Source: Bacteroidales bacterium UBA1208 | GTDB taxonomy: Bacteria; Bacteroidota; Bacteroidia; Bacteroidales; P3 | Length of the DNA stretch: 9,603 bases | Direction of reading: 5' to 3' | Assembly: GCA_002309955.1 (NCBI GenBank) | Contig: DBXQ01000038.1 | Span: 3,059-12,661 of the forward strand | Shown here: positions 1 through 6,763 of the stretch, in pieces | Layout of the letters: each line of letters starts with the position of its first letter | Numbering within the stretch: the first letter of the stretch is position 1 | Program-made: the position numbers and the translations under genes | Notes under the pieces: model-generated | The model's input: only the letters and a program-made list of their open reading frames with translations | Databases searched by the model: none | Told to the model about the DNA's origin: nothing

Positions 1-1689
1 ATCATGCTGATGATTCAGAACAATCTGGATCCCGCTGTGGCACAGCATCCCCACGAGTTGATTACCTATGGTGGTAATGGTGCTGTGTTTCAGAACTGGG
101 CACAGTATCGCTTGGTGATGAAATATCTCAGCGAGATGACCGACGAGCAGACACTGGTGATGTATAGCGGTCACCCCATGGGGTTGTATCCTTCGCACAA
201 GGATGCTCCCCGTGTGGTGGTTACCAACGGCATGATGATTCCCAACTACTCAAAGCCCGATGATTGGGAGCGTTACAACGCTCTCGGTGTGACGCAGTAC
301 GGCCAGATGACTGCCGGCAGTTACATGTACATCGGTCCGCAGGGCATTGTGCATGGCACTACCATCACAGTGCTGAACGCTGCCCGTAAACTGGGCGGTG
401 GCACGGCTGGCAAGTTGTTTATCACCGCTGGTCTCGGTGGCATGAGCGGTGCACAGCCCAAGGCTGGCGACATTGCAGGTGTGGTAAGCATCACCGCCGA
501 AATCAATCCTGCTGCCACGCAGAAGCGTTTCGACCAGGGTTGGGTAGATGAGGTGCATGCCGACCTCGACGAGTTGTTTGTAGAGGTGAACAAGGCTATC
601 GCTGAAAAGAAGGCTCGCAGTTTTGCCTATCAGGGCAATGTGGTTGACCTCTGGGAATACTGCGCTGAAAAGGGCATCAAGGTTGACCTCGGTAGCGACC
701 AGACTTCGCTGCACAACCCCTGGGCCGGTGGATACTATCCCGTGGGTGTCAGCTTCGAGGACGCCAAGGTGATGATGGCTGAACAACCTGAACTCTTCAA
801 AGAAAAGGTGCAGGAGAGTCTGCGCCGCCATGTGGCTGCCGTCAATAAACTTACTGCCAAGGGTATGTATTTCTTTGACTATGGGAATGCCTTCCTGTTG
901 GAAAGCAGCCGTGCAGGTGCTGATATCTGGAATGAAGACCATTCGGCTTTCCGCTATCCCTCATACGTGCAGGACATTATGGGTCCGATGTGCTTCGACT
1001 ACGGCTTCGGCCCGTTCCGTTGGGTGTGCACCAGCGGCAAACCGGAAGACCTTGACAAGAGCGATCATATCGCCATGGAGGTGCTTGGTGAGATTGCCGC
1101 AACAGCTCCTGCTGAAATCCAGCAGCAGATGCACGACAATATCCAGTGGATTAAGGGTGCCAAGGAGAACCACCTTGTGGTGGGCAGCCAAGCCCGTATC
1201 CTCTATGCCGACTGCGAAGGCCGTACCAAGATTGCAGCCCGTTTCAACGAGGCCATCGAGAAAGGCGAGATTTCCGCACCTATCGTACTGGGTCGCGACC
1301 ACCATGACGTGAGCGGTACGGATAGCCCCTTCCGCGAGACTTCCAACATTTATGACGGCTCGAACCGCTGTGCCGATATGGCTGTGCAGAACGTCATTGG
1401 CGACAGTTTCCGCGGTGCCACATGGGTGAGTATCCATAATGGTGGCGGTGTAGGTTGGGGTGAAGTGATGAATGGTGGCTTCGGTATGGTGCTTGATGGC
1501 AGCGAGGCATGCGATCGCCGTCTGCGCATGATGCTCCATTGGGATGTGAACAACGGCATCAGCCGTCGCAGCTGGGCGCGGAACGAAGGTGCCATGTTTG
1601 CCATCAAACGCGCTATGGACATTTGTCCCGAGTTGAAGGTGACCATGCCCAACCTTGTTGACGACAACCTTCTCGAAGGATTGTTCTAA
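1..1689 (+). CDS. hutU: Urocanate hydratase (urocanase), long eukaryote-like form, 5' end cut off by the window
   Basis: Converts urocanate to 4-imidazolone-5-propionate using tightly bound NAD+, the second step of histidine degradation in the cytoplasm. Counting from the first in-frame ATG at position 4, visible family motifs are YGGNGAVF (22-29), GQMTAGSYMYIGPQG (100-114), the glycine-rich AGLGGMSGAQ (142-151), DLGSDQTS (228-235), RDHHDVSGTDSPFRET (431-446) and HNGGGVGWGEVMNGGFG (478-494). These match the long animal and Bacteroidota urocanases (about 660-680 residues), not the roughly 555-residue Bacillus/Pseudomonas form. Where the short form has RICWxG, this has RILYAD (398-403). The reading frame is open to base 1 (Ile codon), and about 100 N-terminal residues expected for this form are absent, so the true start lies upstream and the ATG at 4 is internal. 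Other hut genes would be expected upstream. A terminator follows 24 nt after the stop. The product call is very safe; only the start is unknown. Confidence 0.97.
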   Translation: MMLMIQNNLDPAVAQHPHELITYGGNGAVFQNWAQYRLVMKYLSEMTDEQTLVMYSGHPMGLYPSHKDAPRVVVTNGMMIPNYSKPDDWERYNALGVTQYGQMTAGSYMYIGPQGIVHGTTITVLNAARKLGGGTAGKLFITAGLGGMSGAQPKAGDIAGVVSITAEINPAATQKRFDQGWVDEVHADLDELFVEVNKAIAEKKARSFAYQGNVVDLWEYCAEKGIKVDLGSDQTSLHNPWAGGYYPVGVSFEDAKVMMAEQPELFKEKVQESLRRHVAAVNKLTAKGMYFFDYGNAFLLESSRAGADIWNEDHSAFRYPSYVQDIMGPMCFDYGFGPFRWVCTSGKPEDLDKSDHIAMEVLGEIAATAPAEIQQQMHDNIQWIKGAKENHLVVGSQARILYADCEGRTKIAARFNEAIEKGEISAPIVLGRDHHDVSGTDSPFRETSNIYDGSNRCADMAVQNVIGDSFRGATWVSIHNGGGVGWGEVMNGGFGMVLDGSEACDRRLRMMLHWDVNNGISRRSWARNEGAMFAIKRAMDICPELKVTMPNLVDDNLLEGLF

Positions 1690-1713
1690 ACACGATAATC
1701 CATAAAATAATAG

Positions 1714-1737
1714 CGGCGAGGCCATTCGACCTCGCCG
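1714..1737. terminator. Bidirectional intrinsic terminator between convergent genes
   Basis: A perfect 8-bp GC-rich stem (CGGCGAGG at 1714-1721 pairing with CCTCGCCG at 1730-1737) closes an 8-nt loop. On the plus strand it is followed by TTTGTTATTG, and on the minus strand by TATTATTTTATGG. It starts 24 nt after the hutU stop and lies 4 nt beyond the minus-strand stop at 1742, so one hairpin can end transcripts from both sides. The U-tracts are interrupted, so efficiency is uncertain. Confidence 0.8.
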
Positions 1738-1741
1738 TTTG

Positions 1742-2380
1742 TTATTGTGTGCCGAAGATGAATTGTCGGAACAATGTTTCAGCCGACTCGTCTCCGAGGA
1801 TACGGCGCATGGTGTTGATGGCGGGTCCCCCTTTGCTGATGAGACTCTCGACGTAGCTGCTGTTTCGTGCGTTTTTGACGCTGAGGTCAATCGTGCGTGC
1901 AGTAGGGAAGAGGTTGAGGTATGCAGTTGTCATCTCTTCGGATAATTGTGCCAGACGAAGGACCGGCCCCACTTTGAAGGTGCAAGGAGAGAGTCGGAGA
2001 CTGTCATACCACGCAGGTTTCAGTTTCTTGTCCTTCAAGTCTTGATGGGACATTTTCACTTCATCCAAAGATGAAAGGTCGATAGGTTCCACTTGCGTGT
2101 CGTATACCTCAAGAAGGAGGGATTCCTTGCCGAAGAGGCAGATTCTGTCGTAGGAGAAGAGTGGCAGGTCTTTTAAATATGGTGTGCAGATGAGTGTCTC
2201 CATCTTCATCAGACCGAAGAAGGCACGCATGCTGAGGTGTGATACATTTGCGCAGTTATCCCAGTTGTAGGACTGTAGATGGAATCTCATCCCCTTGCCG
2301 GAGATGGTTTGCCAAGGCGTCACGTCCTTGGTAACGAGTGCGCCTCGTTGGGCGAATAGATTAACCACGGAGCCATTCAT
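1742..2380 (-). CDS. Soluble protein resembling ferredoxin-dependent bilin reductases (tentative)
   Basis: A 212-residue protein with no signal peptide or membrane helix. I do not recognise it with certainty. From memory it lines up with cyanobacterial phycocyanobilin:ferredoxin oxidoreductase (PcyA) and PebB at several points. YLKDLPLFSYDRI (residues 68-80 from the ATG) sits where PcyA has PLYGLPLFGCDIV, so D78 falls on the catalytic Asp105 of PcyA. This is followed by GKESLLLEVYDTQVEP (84-99), like the next strand of the family. The C-terminus, RRILGDESAETLFRQFIFG (192-210), resembles the FGxxWAxxFxxxxLFD ending of bilin reductases. PcyA His88 is not conserved; that position is Glu61. Length is close to the family's 230-250. 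The ATG at 2380 is preferred to the in-frame TTG at 2389; either way the gene overlaps the upstream membrane-protein gene and is probably co-translated with it. A function on tetrapyrroles is inference only. Confidence 0.4.
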   Translation of the reverse strand: MNGSVVNLFAQRGALVTKDVTPWQTISGKGMRFHLQSYNWDNCANVSHLSMRAFFGLMKMETLICTPYLKDLPLFSYDRICLFGKESLLLEVYDTQVEPIDLSSLDEVKMSHQDLKDKKLKPAWYDSLRLSPCTFKVGPVLRLAQLSEEMTTAYLNLFPTARTIDLSVKNARNSSYVESLISKGGPAINTMRRILGDESAETLFRQFIFGTQ

Positions 2381-3164
2381 GACGAGCAACGGAATAGATG
2401 GGTAATAGTGGGATGAGGATTGGGGTCTTCTTTACGTATGCCTGGTATTCGGGATTGTCCCCATAGTTGGCGTTTTGTCGGATTTCCAGTCGGCGGGCAC
2501 CACTGAACATAATGTACACAATTGTAATGTAGCCGAGGGCGCTGATGAGCCACTGCCACCAGTTACAGGTGGCACCAATGCAGACAAGTAGGCAGCCAGT
2601 CCACATGACTATTTCGCCGAAATAGTTGGGACAGCGGACAATCTTATATAGTCCTGTACTTACAAAACGATTGGGATTAACTTTCTTTGCAGCGGATTTT
2701 TGGACATCGGCAGCAGATTCCAGAATGATACCCAATATCATCACGATTGCACCAATATATGCCCAGATGTCGTTTGTGGGAAGACCTCTGGCTGTATTAT
2801 CAAGCCTTGCAGCAACAGGACATACTTCAGCCATATAGAGAAAAGCGCAGGCTAACCAAATGGATAGGGTGGCAATGAAAGGATATTTTGCATTCTTTGT
2901 GTTCTCGGAAAGAACCTTGCGGTAAGATGCACTTCGGCGTTCTCGAAGAAGAAGATACAATCCTAATCTGCACCCATAGATAATGAGGATGGCACACAAT
3001 AGTGCCGTTGGTGCAGTGATTATGTCCCAATAAAAAATGGTAATTGCTGCAGCACACCCGGCAATGCTGAAGCCATAGCCGATGCTGATAAAATAGATAA
3101 AGTTCTTCCACCCGATGGAAGATATCACCAATGCGATGAAAAACAGAATCCAATAAATGCTCAT
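2361..3164 (-). CDS. Polytopic membrane protein of the DUF1295 / steroid 5-alpha-reductase C-terminal family
   Basis: A 267-residue inner-membrane protein. Hydrophobic segments lie near residues 2-17, 21-44, 51-72, 96-112, 133-150, 183-198 and 203-222. The family signature is in the C-terminal half: SAADVQKSAAKK (150-161), then TGLYKIVRCPNYFGEIVMWTG (170-190), a basic ARRLEIRQ (223-230) and a YxxY-type stretch ending in a TPILIP segment (247-252). This arrangement is typical of DUF1295 proteins and of the NADPH-binding end of steroid 5-alpha-reductases. Most bacterial DUF1295 proteins read RHPNYFGE. Here Cys178 gives RCPNYFGE, closer to the CPNYFGE of plant DET2-type reductases as I remember it. 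The family is expected to reduce an activated C=C bond of a lipophilic substrate with NADPH; the substrate here is unknown. It is the first gene of a two-gene minus-strand unit and overlaps the bilin-reductase-like gene by 20 nt. Family call is firm, function is not. Confidence 0.85.
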   Translation of the reverse strand: MSIYWILFFIALVISSIGWKNFIYFISIGYGFSIAGCAAAITIFYWDIITAPTALLCAILIIYGCRLGLYLLLRERRSASYRKVLSENTKNAKYPFIATLSIWLACAFLYMAEVCPVAARLDNTARGLPTNDIWAYIGAIVMILGIILESAADVQKSAAKKVNPNRFVSTGLYKIVRCPNYFGEIVMWTGCLLVCIGATCNWWQWLISALGYITIVYIMFSGARRLEIRQNANYGDNPEYQAYVKKTPILIPLLPIYSVARHEWLRG

Positions 3165-3346
3165 TGCGTAGTTGTATTTTAGGGTTGAATGATAGTGTCA
3201 TTTATAACGAAGGGTATGGCGGTTTATTGCATGGGTGGCTTGAGAGATTGTAAAAAGGTTTTTTCTTAAATTCCAGAATTATTACATGCAATATTTAATA
3301 AGATGTTGCGTTATTAAAATACTGAAATGTTAAAACAACTAATAAG
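3165..3346. other. Divergent AT-rich intergenic spacer with no clear promoter consensus
   Basis: This 182-nt region separates the minus-strand reductase pair from the plus-strand SIMPL operon and must hold promoters for both. I searched both strands for TAnnTTTG and found no full match. The nearest minus-strand sequence is TATAAATG, at about 3199-3206, with two mismatches. The plus-strand end (about 3285-3346) is very AT-rich with an A-rich leader before the ATG at 3347, as usual for Bacteroidota. No tRNA or convincing hairpin is seen. Confidence 0.5.
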
Positions 3347-4054
3347 ATGAAAGGGAAAAGTATTCCGTTCAAGAAGAACATGATTCAAGGTGTCAGCATC
3401 GTGTTGGCAGCCTGTGTTTTGGGTTTGATGTTGGTCTGCGCTGTGCGGACACTTAAATCTTTTGACGACACTGTCAAGGTGCGTGGTCTCTGCGAGAAAG
3501 AGGTACCCGCCGACCGAGTGGTGTGGCGTATCCGTTACAGTGAGAAGGACAATTCGTTGGCCGACTTGCGCAGCACCGTACAGCGGAACAACAACATTAT
3601 TGTCAGCAAACTGCGTGAAGCTGGTTTCAAGGATGATGAAATCAAGGTGGGGAATGCCAGTTATGACGACCGTTACACTTATGCCAACAACGTGTCGCAG
3701 ATAACTTTCCGCTATCAGGTTGACCAGACTGTTACTGTCTTCACCAAAAATCTTGAACTTGTGCGCAAGTTGCAGCAGACACTTGAAACTGACCTTGTGA
3801 ACCAGAACATTCTGGCAAACAGTTGGGCTGACTATCAGTATCTGGGTCTGAATGAAATCAAGCCCGCCATGATTGCCGAGAGCCTTGAGAACGCCCGTGC
3901 CGCTGCCGACGAGTTCGCTAAGAACAGCCACAGCAAGATTGGCAAGATGCGTACCGCCTCGCAAGGTTATTTCGAAGTGGAAGACCTTGACGAAAACACC
4001 CCGCAGGTGAAGAAAGTCCGCGTGGTTACCACAGTGGAATATTATCTGAAGTAA
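3347..4054 (+). CDS. SIMPL domain (DUF541) protein with N-terminal membrane anchor
   Basis: A 235-residue protein with a basic N-terminus (MKGKSIPFKK) and one hydrophobic helix at about 13-34, giving an inner-membrane anchor or uncleaved signal; the rest should lie in the periplasm. The body begins VKVRGLCEKEVPADRVVWRI (43-62), the usual opening strand of SIMPL/DUF541 domains. It continues with the repeated helix expected in this fold (SLADLRSTVQRNNNIIVSKL, 69-88) and LxAxAAADEFAKN-type helix near 184-200, and ends with a strand VRVVTTVEYYLK (224-235). Relatives include periplasmic proteins linked to oxidative-stress protection and outer-membrane proteins of unknown role; no catalytic activity is established. 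It is the first gene of a likely four-gene operon, 7 nt ahead of a lipoprotein gene, which fits a joint envelope role. Confidence 0.85.
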   Translation: MKGKSIPFKKNMIQGVSIVLAACVLGLMLVCAVRTLKSFDDTVKVRGLCEKEVPADRVVWRIRYSEKDNSLADLRSTVQRNNNIIVSKLREAGFKDDEIKVGNASYDDRYTYANNVSQITFRYQVDQTVTVFTKNLELVRKLQQTLETDLVNQNILANSWADYQYLGLNEIKPAMIAESLENARAAADEFAKNSHSKIGKMRTASQGYFEVEDLDENTPQVKKVRVVTTVEYYLK

Positions 4055-4061
4055 ACCCTTG

Positions 4062-4670
4062 ATGAGAAAACTCCTGCTTATGGGCATCCTGCTGCCAACT
4101 ATGTTTTTGGCAGGAGGATGCTCTTTGATTGTCAAGGCAGCTTTTGGCATTGATGAGATAAAGGAGTATCGCGAAGAAGATGTGCAGTCTTTCCTTGCGG
4201 AAAATCAGGCAAAAATTCCCTGTCGGCAGATTGTTGCCACGGTCGAGCAGCAAGATGATCTTGTCAGGCTTGACTCGGATACTACCATGATGCAGCACCG
4301 TGGCCAACCGGTACAGATACTGTACTTTGATGGTGACTCCTTGGTATTCTATCACATCAACTGTTATACGCAGTCGGGCTTTCTTCGTTTCGACTGGAAC
4401 AACAAGGGTTCTTTCGACTCTTTCCCACCCTCTCCGATAGTGGTGCCTGACTGGCACGGAAACATGACGCTAAGCAATTATTGCCGCCATCTGTCTGTTC
4501 CTATGCCGCAAAGTCGTTACACGGTGCTGATTCTTTGGAGTAATGTTTTGCGTAAAGTGTCAGCCAAAGCAGTTGATGTTGTAGTTGACAATGTGGCTGG
4601 TCGCAACGACTGTACAGTTTGGTTGGTGAACATTGACAAGTGGATGGTCAACTATATGAATAATAATTAA
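4062..4670 (+). CDS. Predicted lipoprotein of unknown function
   Basis: A 202-residue protein starting MRKLLLMGILLPTMFLAGGCS. This is a short basic n-region, a hydrophobic core and a lipobox-like LAGGC with Cys20 as the lipidation site. Residues after the Cys (SLIVKAA) lack the acidic surface-export signal seen in many Bacteroidota surface lipoproteins, so a periplasm-facing location is more likely. The mature part has no motif I recognise. It holds three further Cys (54, 101, 141, plus one near the C-terminus), many aromatic residues and a hydrophobic strand YTVLILWSNVL (152-162). The ATG at 4062 was chosen over the adjacent in-frame TTG at 4059. It lies 7 nt after the SIMPL gene, and its stop overlaps the next start (TAATG), so translation of the three genes is probably coupled. 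The lipoprotein call is good; function unknown. Confidence 0.75.
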   Translation: MRKLLLMGILLPTMFLAGGCSLIVKAAFGIDEIKEYREEDVQSFLAENQAKIPCRQIVATVEQQDDLVRLDSDTTMMQHRGQPVQILYFDGDSLVFYHINCYTQSGFLRFDWNNKGSFDSFPPSPIVVPDWHGNMTLSNYCRHLSVPMPQSRYTVLILWSNVLRKVSAKAVDVVVDNVAGRNDCTVWLVNIDKWMVNYMNNN

Positions 4671-5203
4671 TGAGCAACAATGGGTCACAGCAATTTGAGT
4701 TCCATCCTTTAGAATTGTCGCAACTCGATGCGGTTCTTGCTTTGGAACAGGAGGCTCTTGACAATCTGGAGCGTCCTGACCTTTTGCGACGTAATACGCT
4801 CGACATGTGGCACAAGTGCCTTCAACCCCCGCACCTGTGTCTCGGTGCATGGGTTAGGGGTGAATTGGTCGGTTTTGCCATTTTGTATGTCCCGGCAAAG
4901 GGCGATGCTGAGGATCTCTCAGCTCTCTTGGTTCAGGTAGATGCCACTCCCTATATTTCTGCCAATTTCAAAATCTGTATCGTCCATCCTCAATGGCGAG
5001 GGAGACACCTACAGGTGCTTTTGGGCAAACATTTGCAACAGGAGGCAACGAATAGGGGAATAGAACTTCTATGCGCCACTGCATCGCCTTACAATCAGGC
5101 CAGTGTTAAAAGCTTGATTCGGTTGGGCTATTGTCCCGATCATTCTTTGCAGAAATACGGTTACGAACGGATGCTTTTCTATCGATTTGTAAATCAGCAT
5201 TAA
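4670..5203 (+). CDS. GNAT-family N-acetyltransferase
   Basis: A 177-residue cytoplasmic protein of typical GNAT length, predicted to transfer an acyl group from acetyl-CoA to an amine. GNAT features appear in order. There is an N-terminal helix region (LSQLDAVLALEQEAL, 16-30), strand LCLGAWVRGELVGFAILYV (57-74), and motif A, ICIVHPQWRGRHLQVLLGKHL (102-122). In motif A, QWRGRHL fits the Q/RxxGxG/A acetyl-CoA loop with His in place of the last small residue. Next come a helix LQQEATNRG, strand IELLCATASPYN (131-142), and ASVKSLIRLGY (144-154), the usual helix that ends in a FY-like turn. The substrate cannot be read from sequence; a RimI-like or small-molecule acetyltransferase is possible. Its ATG overlaps the lipoprotein stop by one base, and the tocopherol-cyclase-like gene follows after 47 nt. 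Confidence 0.85.
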   Translation: MSNNGSQQFEFHPLELSQLDAVLALEQEALDNLERPDLLRRNTLDMWHKCLQPPHLCLGAWVRGELVGFAILYVPAKGDAEDLSALLVQVDATPYISANFKICIVHPQWRGRHLQVLLGKHLQQEATNRGIELLCATASPYNQASVKSLIRLGYCPDHSLQKYGYERMLFYRFVNQH

Positions 5204-5250
5204 CGATATTTATATCGCAGAGTGTTTTTTCATTGTAATGGATATGGATT

Positions 5251-6393
5251 ATGAGTTTCAATAAGCACGATATTTCACGCAACCAGTGCCAGCTGTATGG
5301 TAAGCAGGCGCGTTGCGGTTACGACTGGTGGTGGCACAGTTTGACGGCATACGATGTCGAGACGGGTCTTGCGCGGCCATTCTTCATTGAGTTCTTTCTC
5401 TGTAACCCTGCCATTGGGGGAGTCGAGCCGATACTGGGGCAACTGCCTGAGAACAGGGCTGCCGGGTTGCAGCCGTCGTATTTGATGGTGAAGGCGGGTG
5501 CGTGGTGTGGTACAGATAAGGCTCAACTGCATCGTTTCTTCAGTTGGGAAGAGACCGAGGTGGAGATGGGAGTGCCCTTCTCTGTCAAGGCAGCCGATTG
5601 CCATGTGTCAGAGACTGAGATTTGTGGTACGATTTCCATTACACCCGAACAGGTCAAGGCTCATCCCGAATGGATGTGCGAAAGCGGTGAGATGTCGTGG
5701 AATCTCAAGATTGACAAACAGGTGGCTTTCAATGTAGGGTATGGCGCCAGCCGGCCGATGCGCCGCTGGCAGTTGTTCGAGATGTTTTGGCATGCCGAGG
5801 GGATGAAGACCGCCTACGAGGGGGAGATTGTCTTCAATGGCAGGCGGTATGTCGCCCGTCCCGAAGACTGCTACGGCTATGCCGACAAAAACTGGGGACA
5901 GGATTTCACCTCCCCTTGGGTGTGGCTCTCGTCATGTAATTTGAAGAGCGAGCTGACGGGTCGTAGACTGACGAACAGCGTTTTCGATATTGGTGGTGGA
6001 CGGCCCAAGATAGGGCCGGTGGCATTGCCGCGGCAATTGCTTTCGGCGTTTTGGTATGAGGGGAAGGCGTATGAGTTCAATTTCTCGAAGTTCTGGACGG
6101 GATGTCGCACCAAGTTCAAGTGCTATGAGACCGACACGCAGATTGTCTGGCATGTGGAACAGCGCACATGGCGTAACCGCATGGTGACGGACATAGTGTG
6201 TGAGAAGAAAGACATGCTACTGGTGAACTATGAGGCACCCAATGGCTTTAAACGTCACAACCGCCTGTGGAACGGCGGCAACGGTCACGGCACAGTGTGC
6301 CTATATGCCGGTGGCAAACTGCTCGACCGAATCCACGTGGAGAACGTAGGCTGTGAGTACGGCGAGTACGACACTCTCGAGCCGTACCGATAG
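5251..6393 (+). CDS. Tocopherol cyclase-like family protein
   Basis: A 380-residue protein without an obvious signal peptide or membrane helix. The diagnostic block is at 176-228: FEMFWHAEGMKTAYEGEIVFNG, then YGYADKNWGQDFTSPWVWLSS. It resembles the SEKNWGxxFPxxWFWVQ core of plant tocopherol cyclase (VTE1) as I remember it. TNSVFDIGGGRPK (241-253) follows. The protein is rich in Trp and Tyr, as expected for the paired lipocalin-like beta-barrels of this superfamily, which also includes carotenoid hydratase CrtC-type proteins. Plant enzymes close the chromanol ring of vitamin E. Gut bacteria are not known to make tocopherol, so the bacterial substrate is unknown; a hydrophobic isoprenoid or fatty compound is a reasonable guess. 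It sits last in the SIMPL-lipoprotein-GNAT operon. The higher G+C of this gene by eye contrasts with the AT-rich region that follows. Family call is fairly firm, activity open. Confidence 0.75.
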   Translation: MSFNKHDISRNQCQLYGKQARCGYDWWWHSLTAYDVETGLARPFFIEFFLCNPAIGGVEPILGQLPENRAAGLQPSYLMVKAGAWCGTDKAQLHRFFSWEETEVEMGVPFSVKAADCHVSETEICGTISITPEQVKAHPEWMCESGEMSWNLKIDKQVAFNVGYGASRPMRRWQLFEMFWHAEGMKTAYEGEIVFNGRRYVARPEDCYGYADKNWGQDFTSPWVWLSSCNLKSELTGRRLTNSVFDIGGGRPKIGPVALPRQLLSAFWYEGKAYEFNFSKFWTGCRTKFKCYETDTQIVWHVEQRTWRNRMVTDIVCEKKDMLLVNYEAPNGFKRHNRLWNGGNGHGTVCLYAGGKLLDRIHVENVGCEYGEYDTLEPYR

Positions 6394-6606
6394 ATATGTG
6401 CAGAACCTGATGGTAGGTATTCAACCATAGGCATAATCCAGCATTGGTTTCCTCAATCGGTGCATGAAAGAGCATTTGCTCTATAGGGTGTACGGAGTTA
6501 TTAGGAGTAGAGTTCTCAACGGGTTTTTGCGAGTCAACTAATTAACGGTAAACTCGATGGTATCAATGACAAAAGCAAAACCAAGAGACGACATGATTCT
6601 ATCTAC

Positions 6607-6644
6607 AGGGACAGACCTTCCGTCAAACTAAAATTCCTGTCTCT
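6607..6644. repeat. Imperfect inverted repeat with 22-nt loop
   Basis: AGGGACAG (6607-6614) pairs with CTGTCTCT (6637-6644), seven Watson-Crick pairs and one G-U, around a 22-nt loop. The word TCTAC occurs both before (6602-6606) and after (6642-6646) it. There is no T-run behind it, so it is not a standard terminator. It could be a structured RNA element, the remnant of a mobile element end, or chance. Confidence 0.3.
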
Positions 6645-6686
6645 ACACGACTCCACCTATCCAATTAGCGGATGAACCCATTTTTT

Positions 6687-6717
6687 TTTATCGAATGAAA
6701 AAAAAGATGTACTTTTG
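6687..6717 (+). promoter_or_regulatory. Bacteroidota-type promoter for the membrane protein/PIN nuclease unit
   Basis: TACTTTTG (6710-6717) matches the -7 consensus TAnnTTTG exactly and continues GCAG as often seen. A T-rich -33-like element (TTTA at the end of a nine-T run, 6681-6690) lies 19 nt upstream. Transcription would begin near 6723-6725, giving a leader of about 40 nt before the ATG at 6764. Confidence 0.75.
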
Positions 6718-6729
6718 CAGTTGGTTTTG

Positions 6730-6742
6730 AGGTAAAATACCT
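6730..6742 (+). promoter_or_regulatory. Small perfect palindrome in the leader, possible operator or hairpin
   Basis: AGGTA (6730-6734) and TACCT (6738-6742) form a perfect 5-bp inverted repeat around AAA, just after the predicted transcription start. It could be an operator half-site pair for an autoregulator or a small leader hairpin. It is short enough to be chance. Confidence 0.3.
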
Positions 6743-6763
6743 GTCGAAAGAAATGATATTGTA

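Larger units (their letters stand above)
6394..6763. other. 370-nt intergenic region without a recognisable gene
   Basis: All frames are broken by stops; the longest plus-strand reading I find is a 25-residue basic peptide (6464-6541) with no supporting signal. The region holds an imperfect inverted repeat (6607-6644) and, at its right end, a clear Bacteroidota promoter (6687-6717) with a short leader for the next gene. No good terminator for the operon ending at 6393 was found. The change from GC-richer to AT-rich sequence marks a likely boundary between core and accessory DNA. Confidence 0.6.

Noticed and set aside
250..1890. Long open frames on the minus strand across the urocanase gene (250-942, 961-1890)
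   Set aside because: They are antisense to a strongly supported hutU, have no recognisable domains, and one runs through the terminator hairpin and into the next gene.
2381..2389. TTG at 2389 as the start of the bilin-reductase-like gene
   Set aside because: An ATG lies three codons inside at 2380; TTG starts are rare and nothing upstream favours it.
5204..5229. Hairpin CGATA-TTTA-TATCG followed by a T-run as a terminator between GNAT and the tocopherol-cyclase-like gene
   Set aside because: The stem is only 5 bp and AU-rich, and the six-T run begins 6 nt after it, so it is unlikely to end transcription; the genes are treated as one operon.
6464..6541. 25-residue basic peptide frame (starts MKEHLLYRVYG)
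   Set aside because: Too short, no promoter or leader of its own, no recognisable similarity; other frames nearby are equally open by chance.
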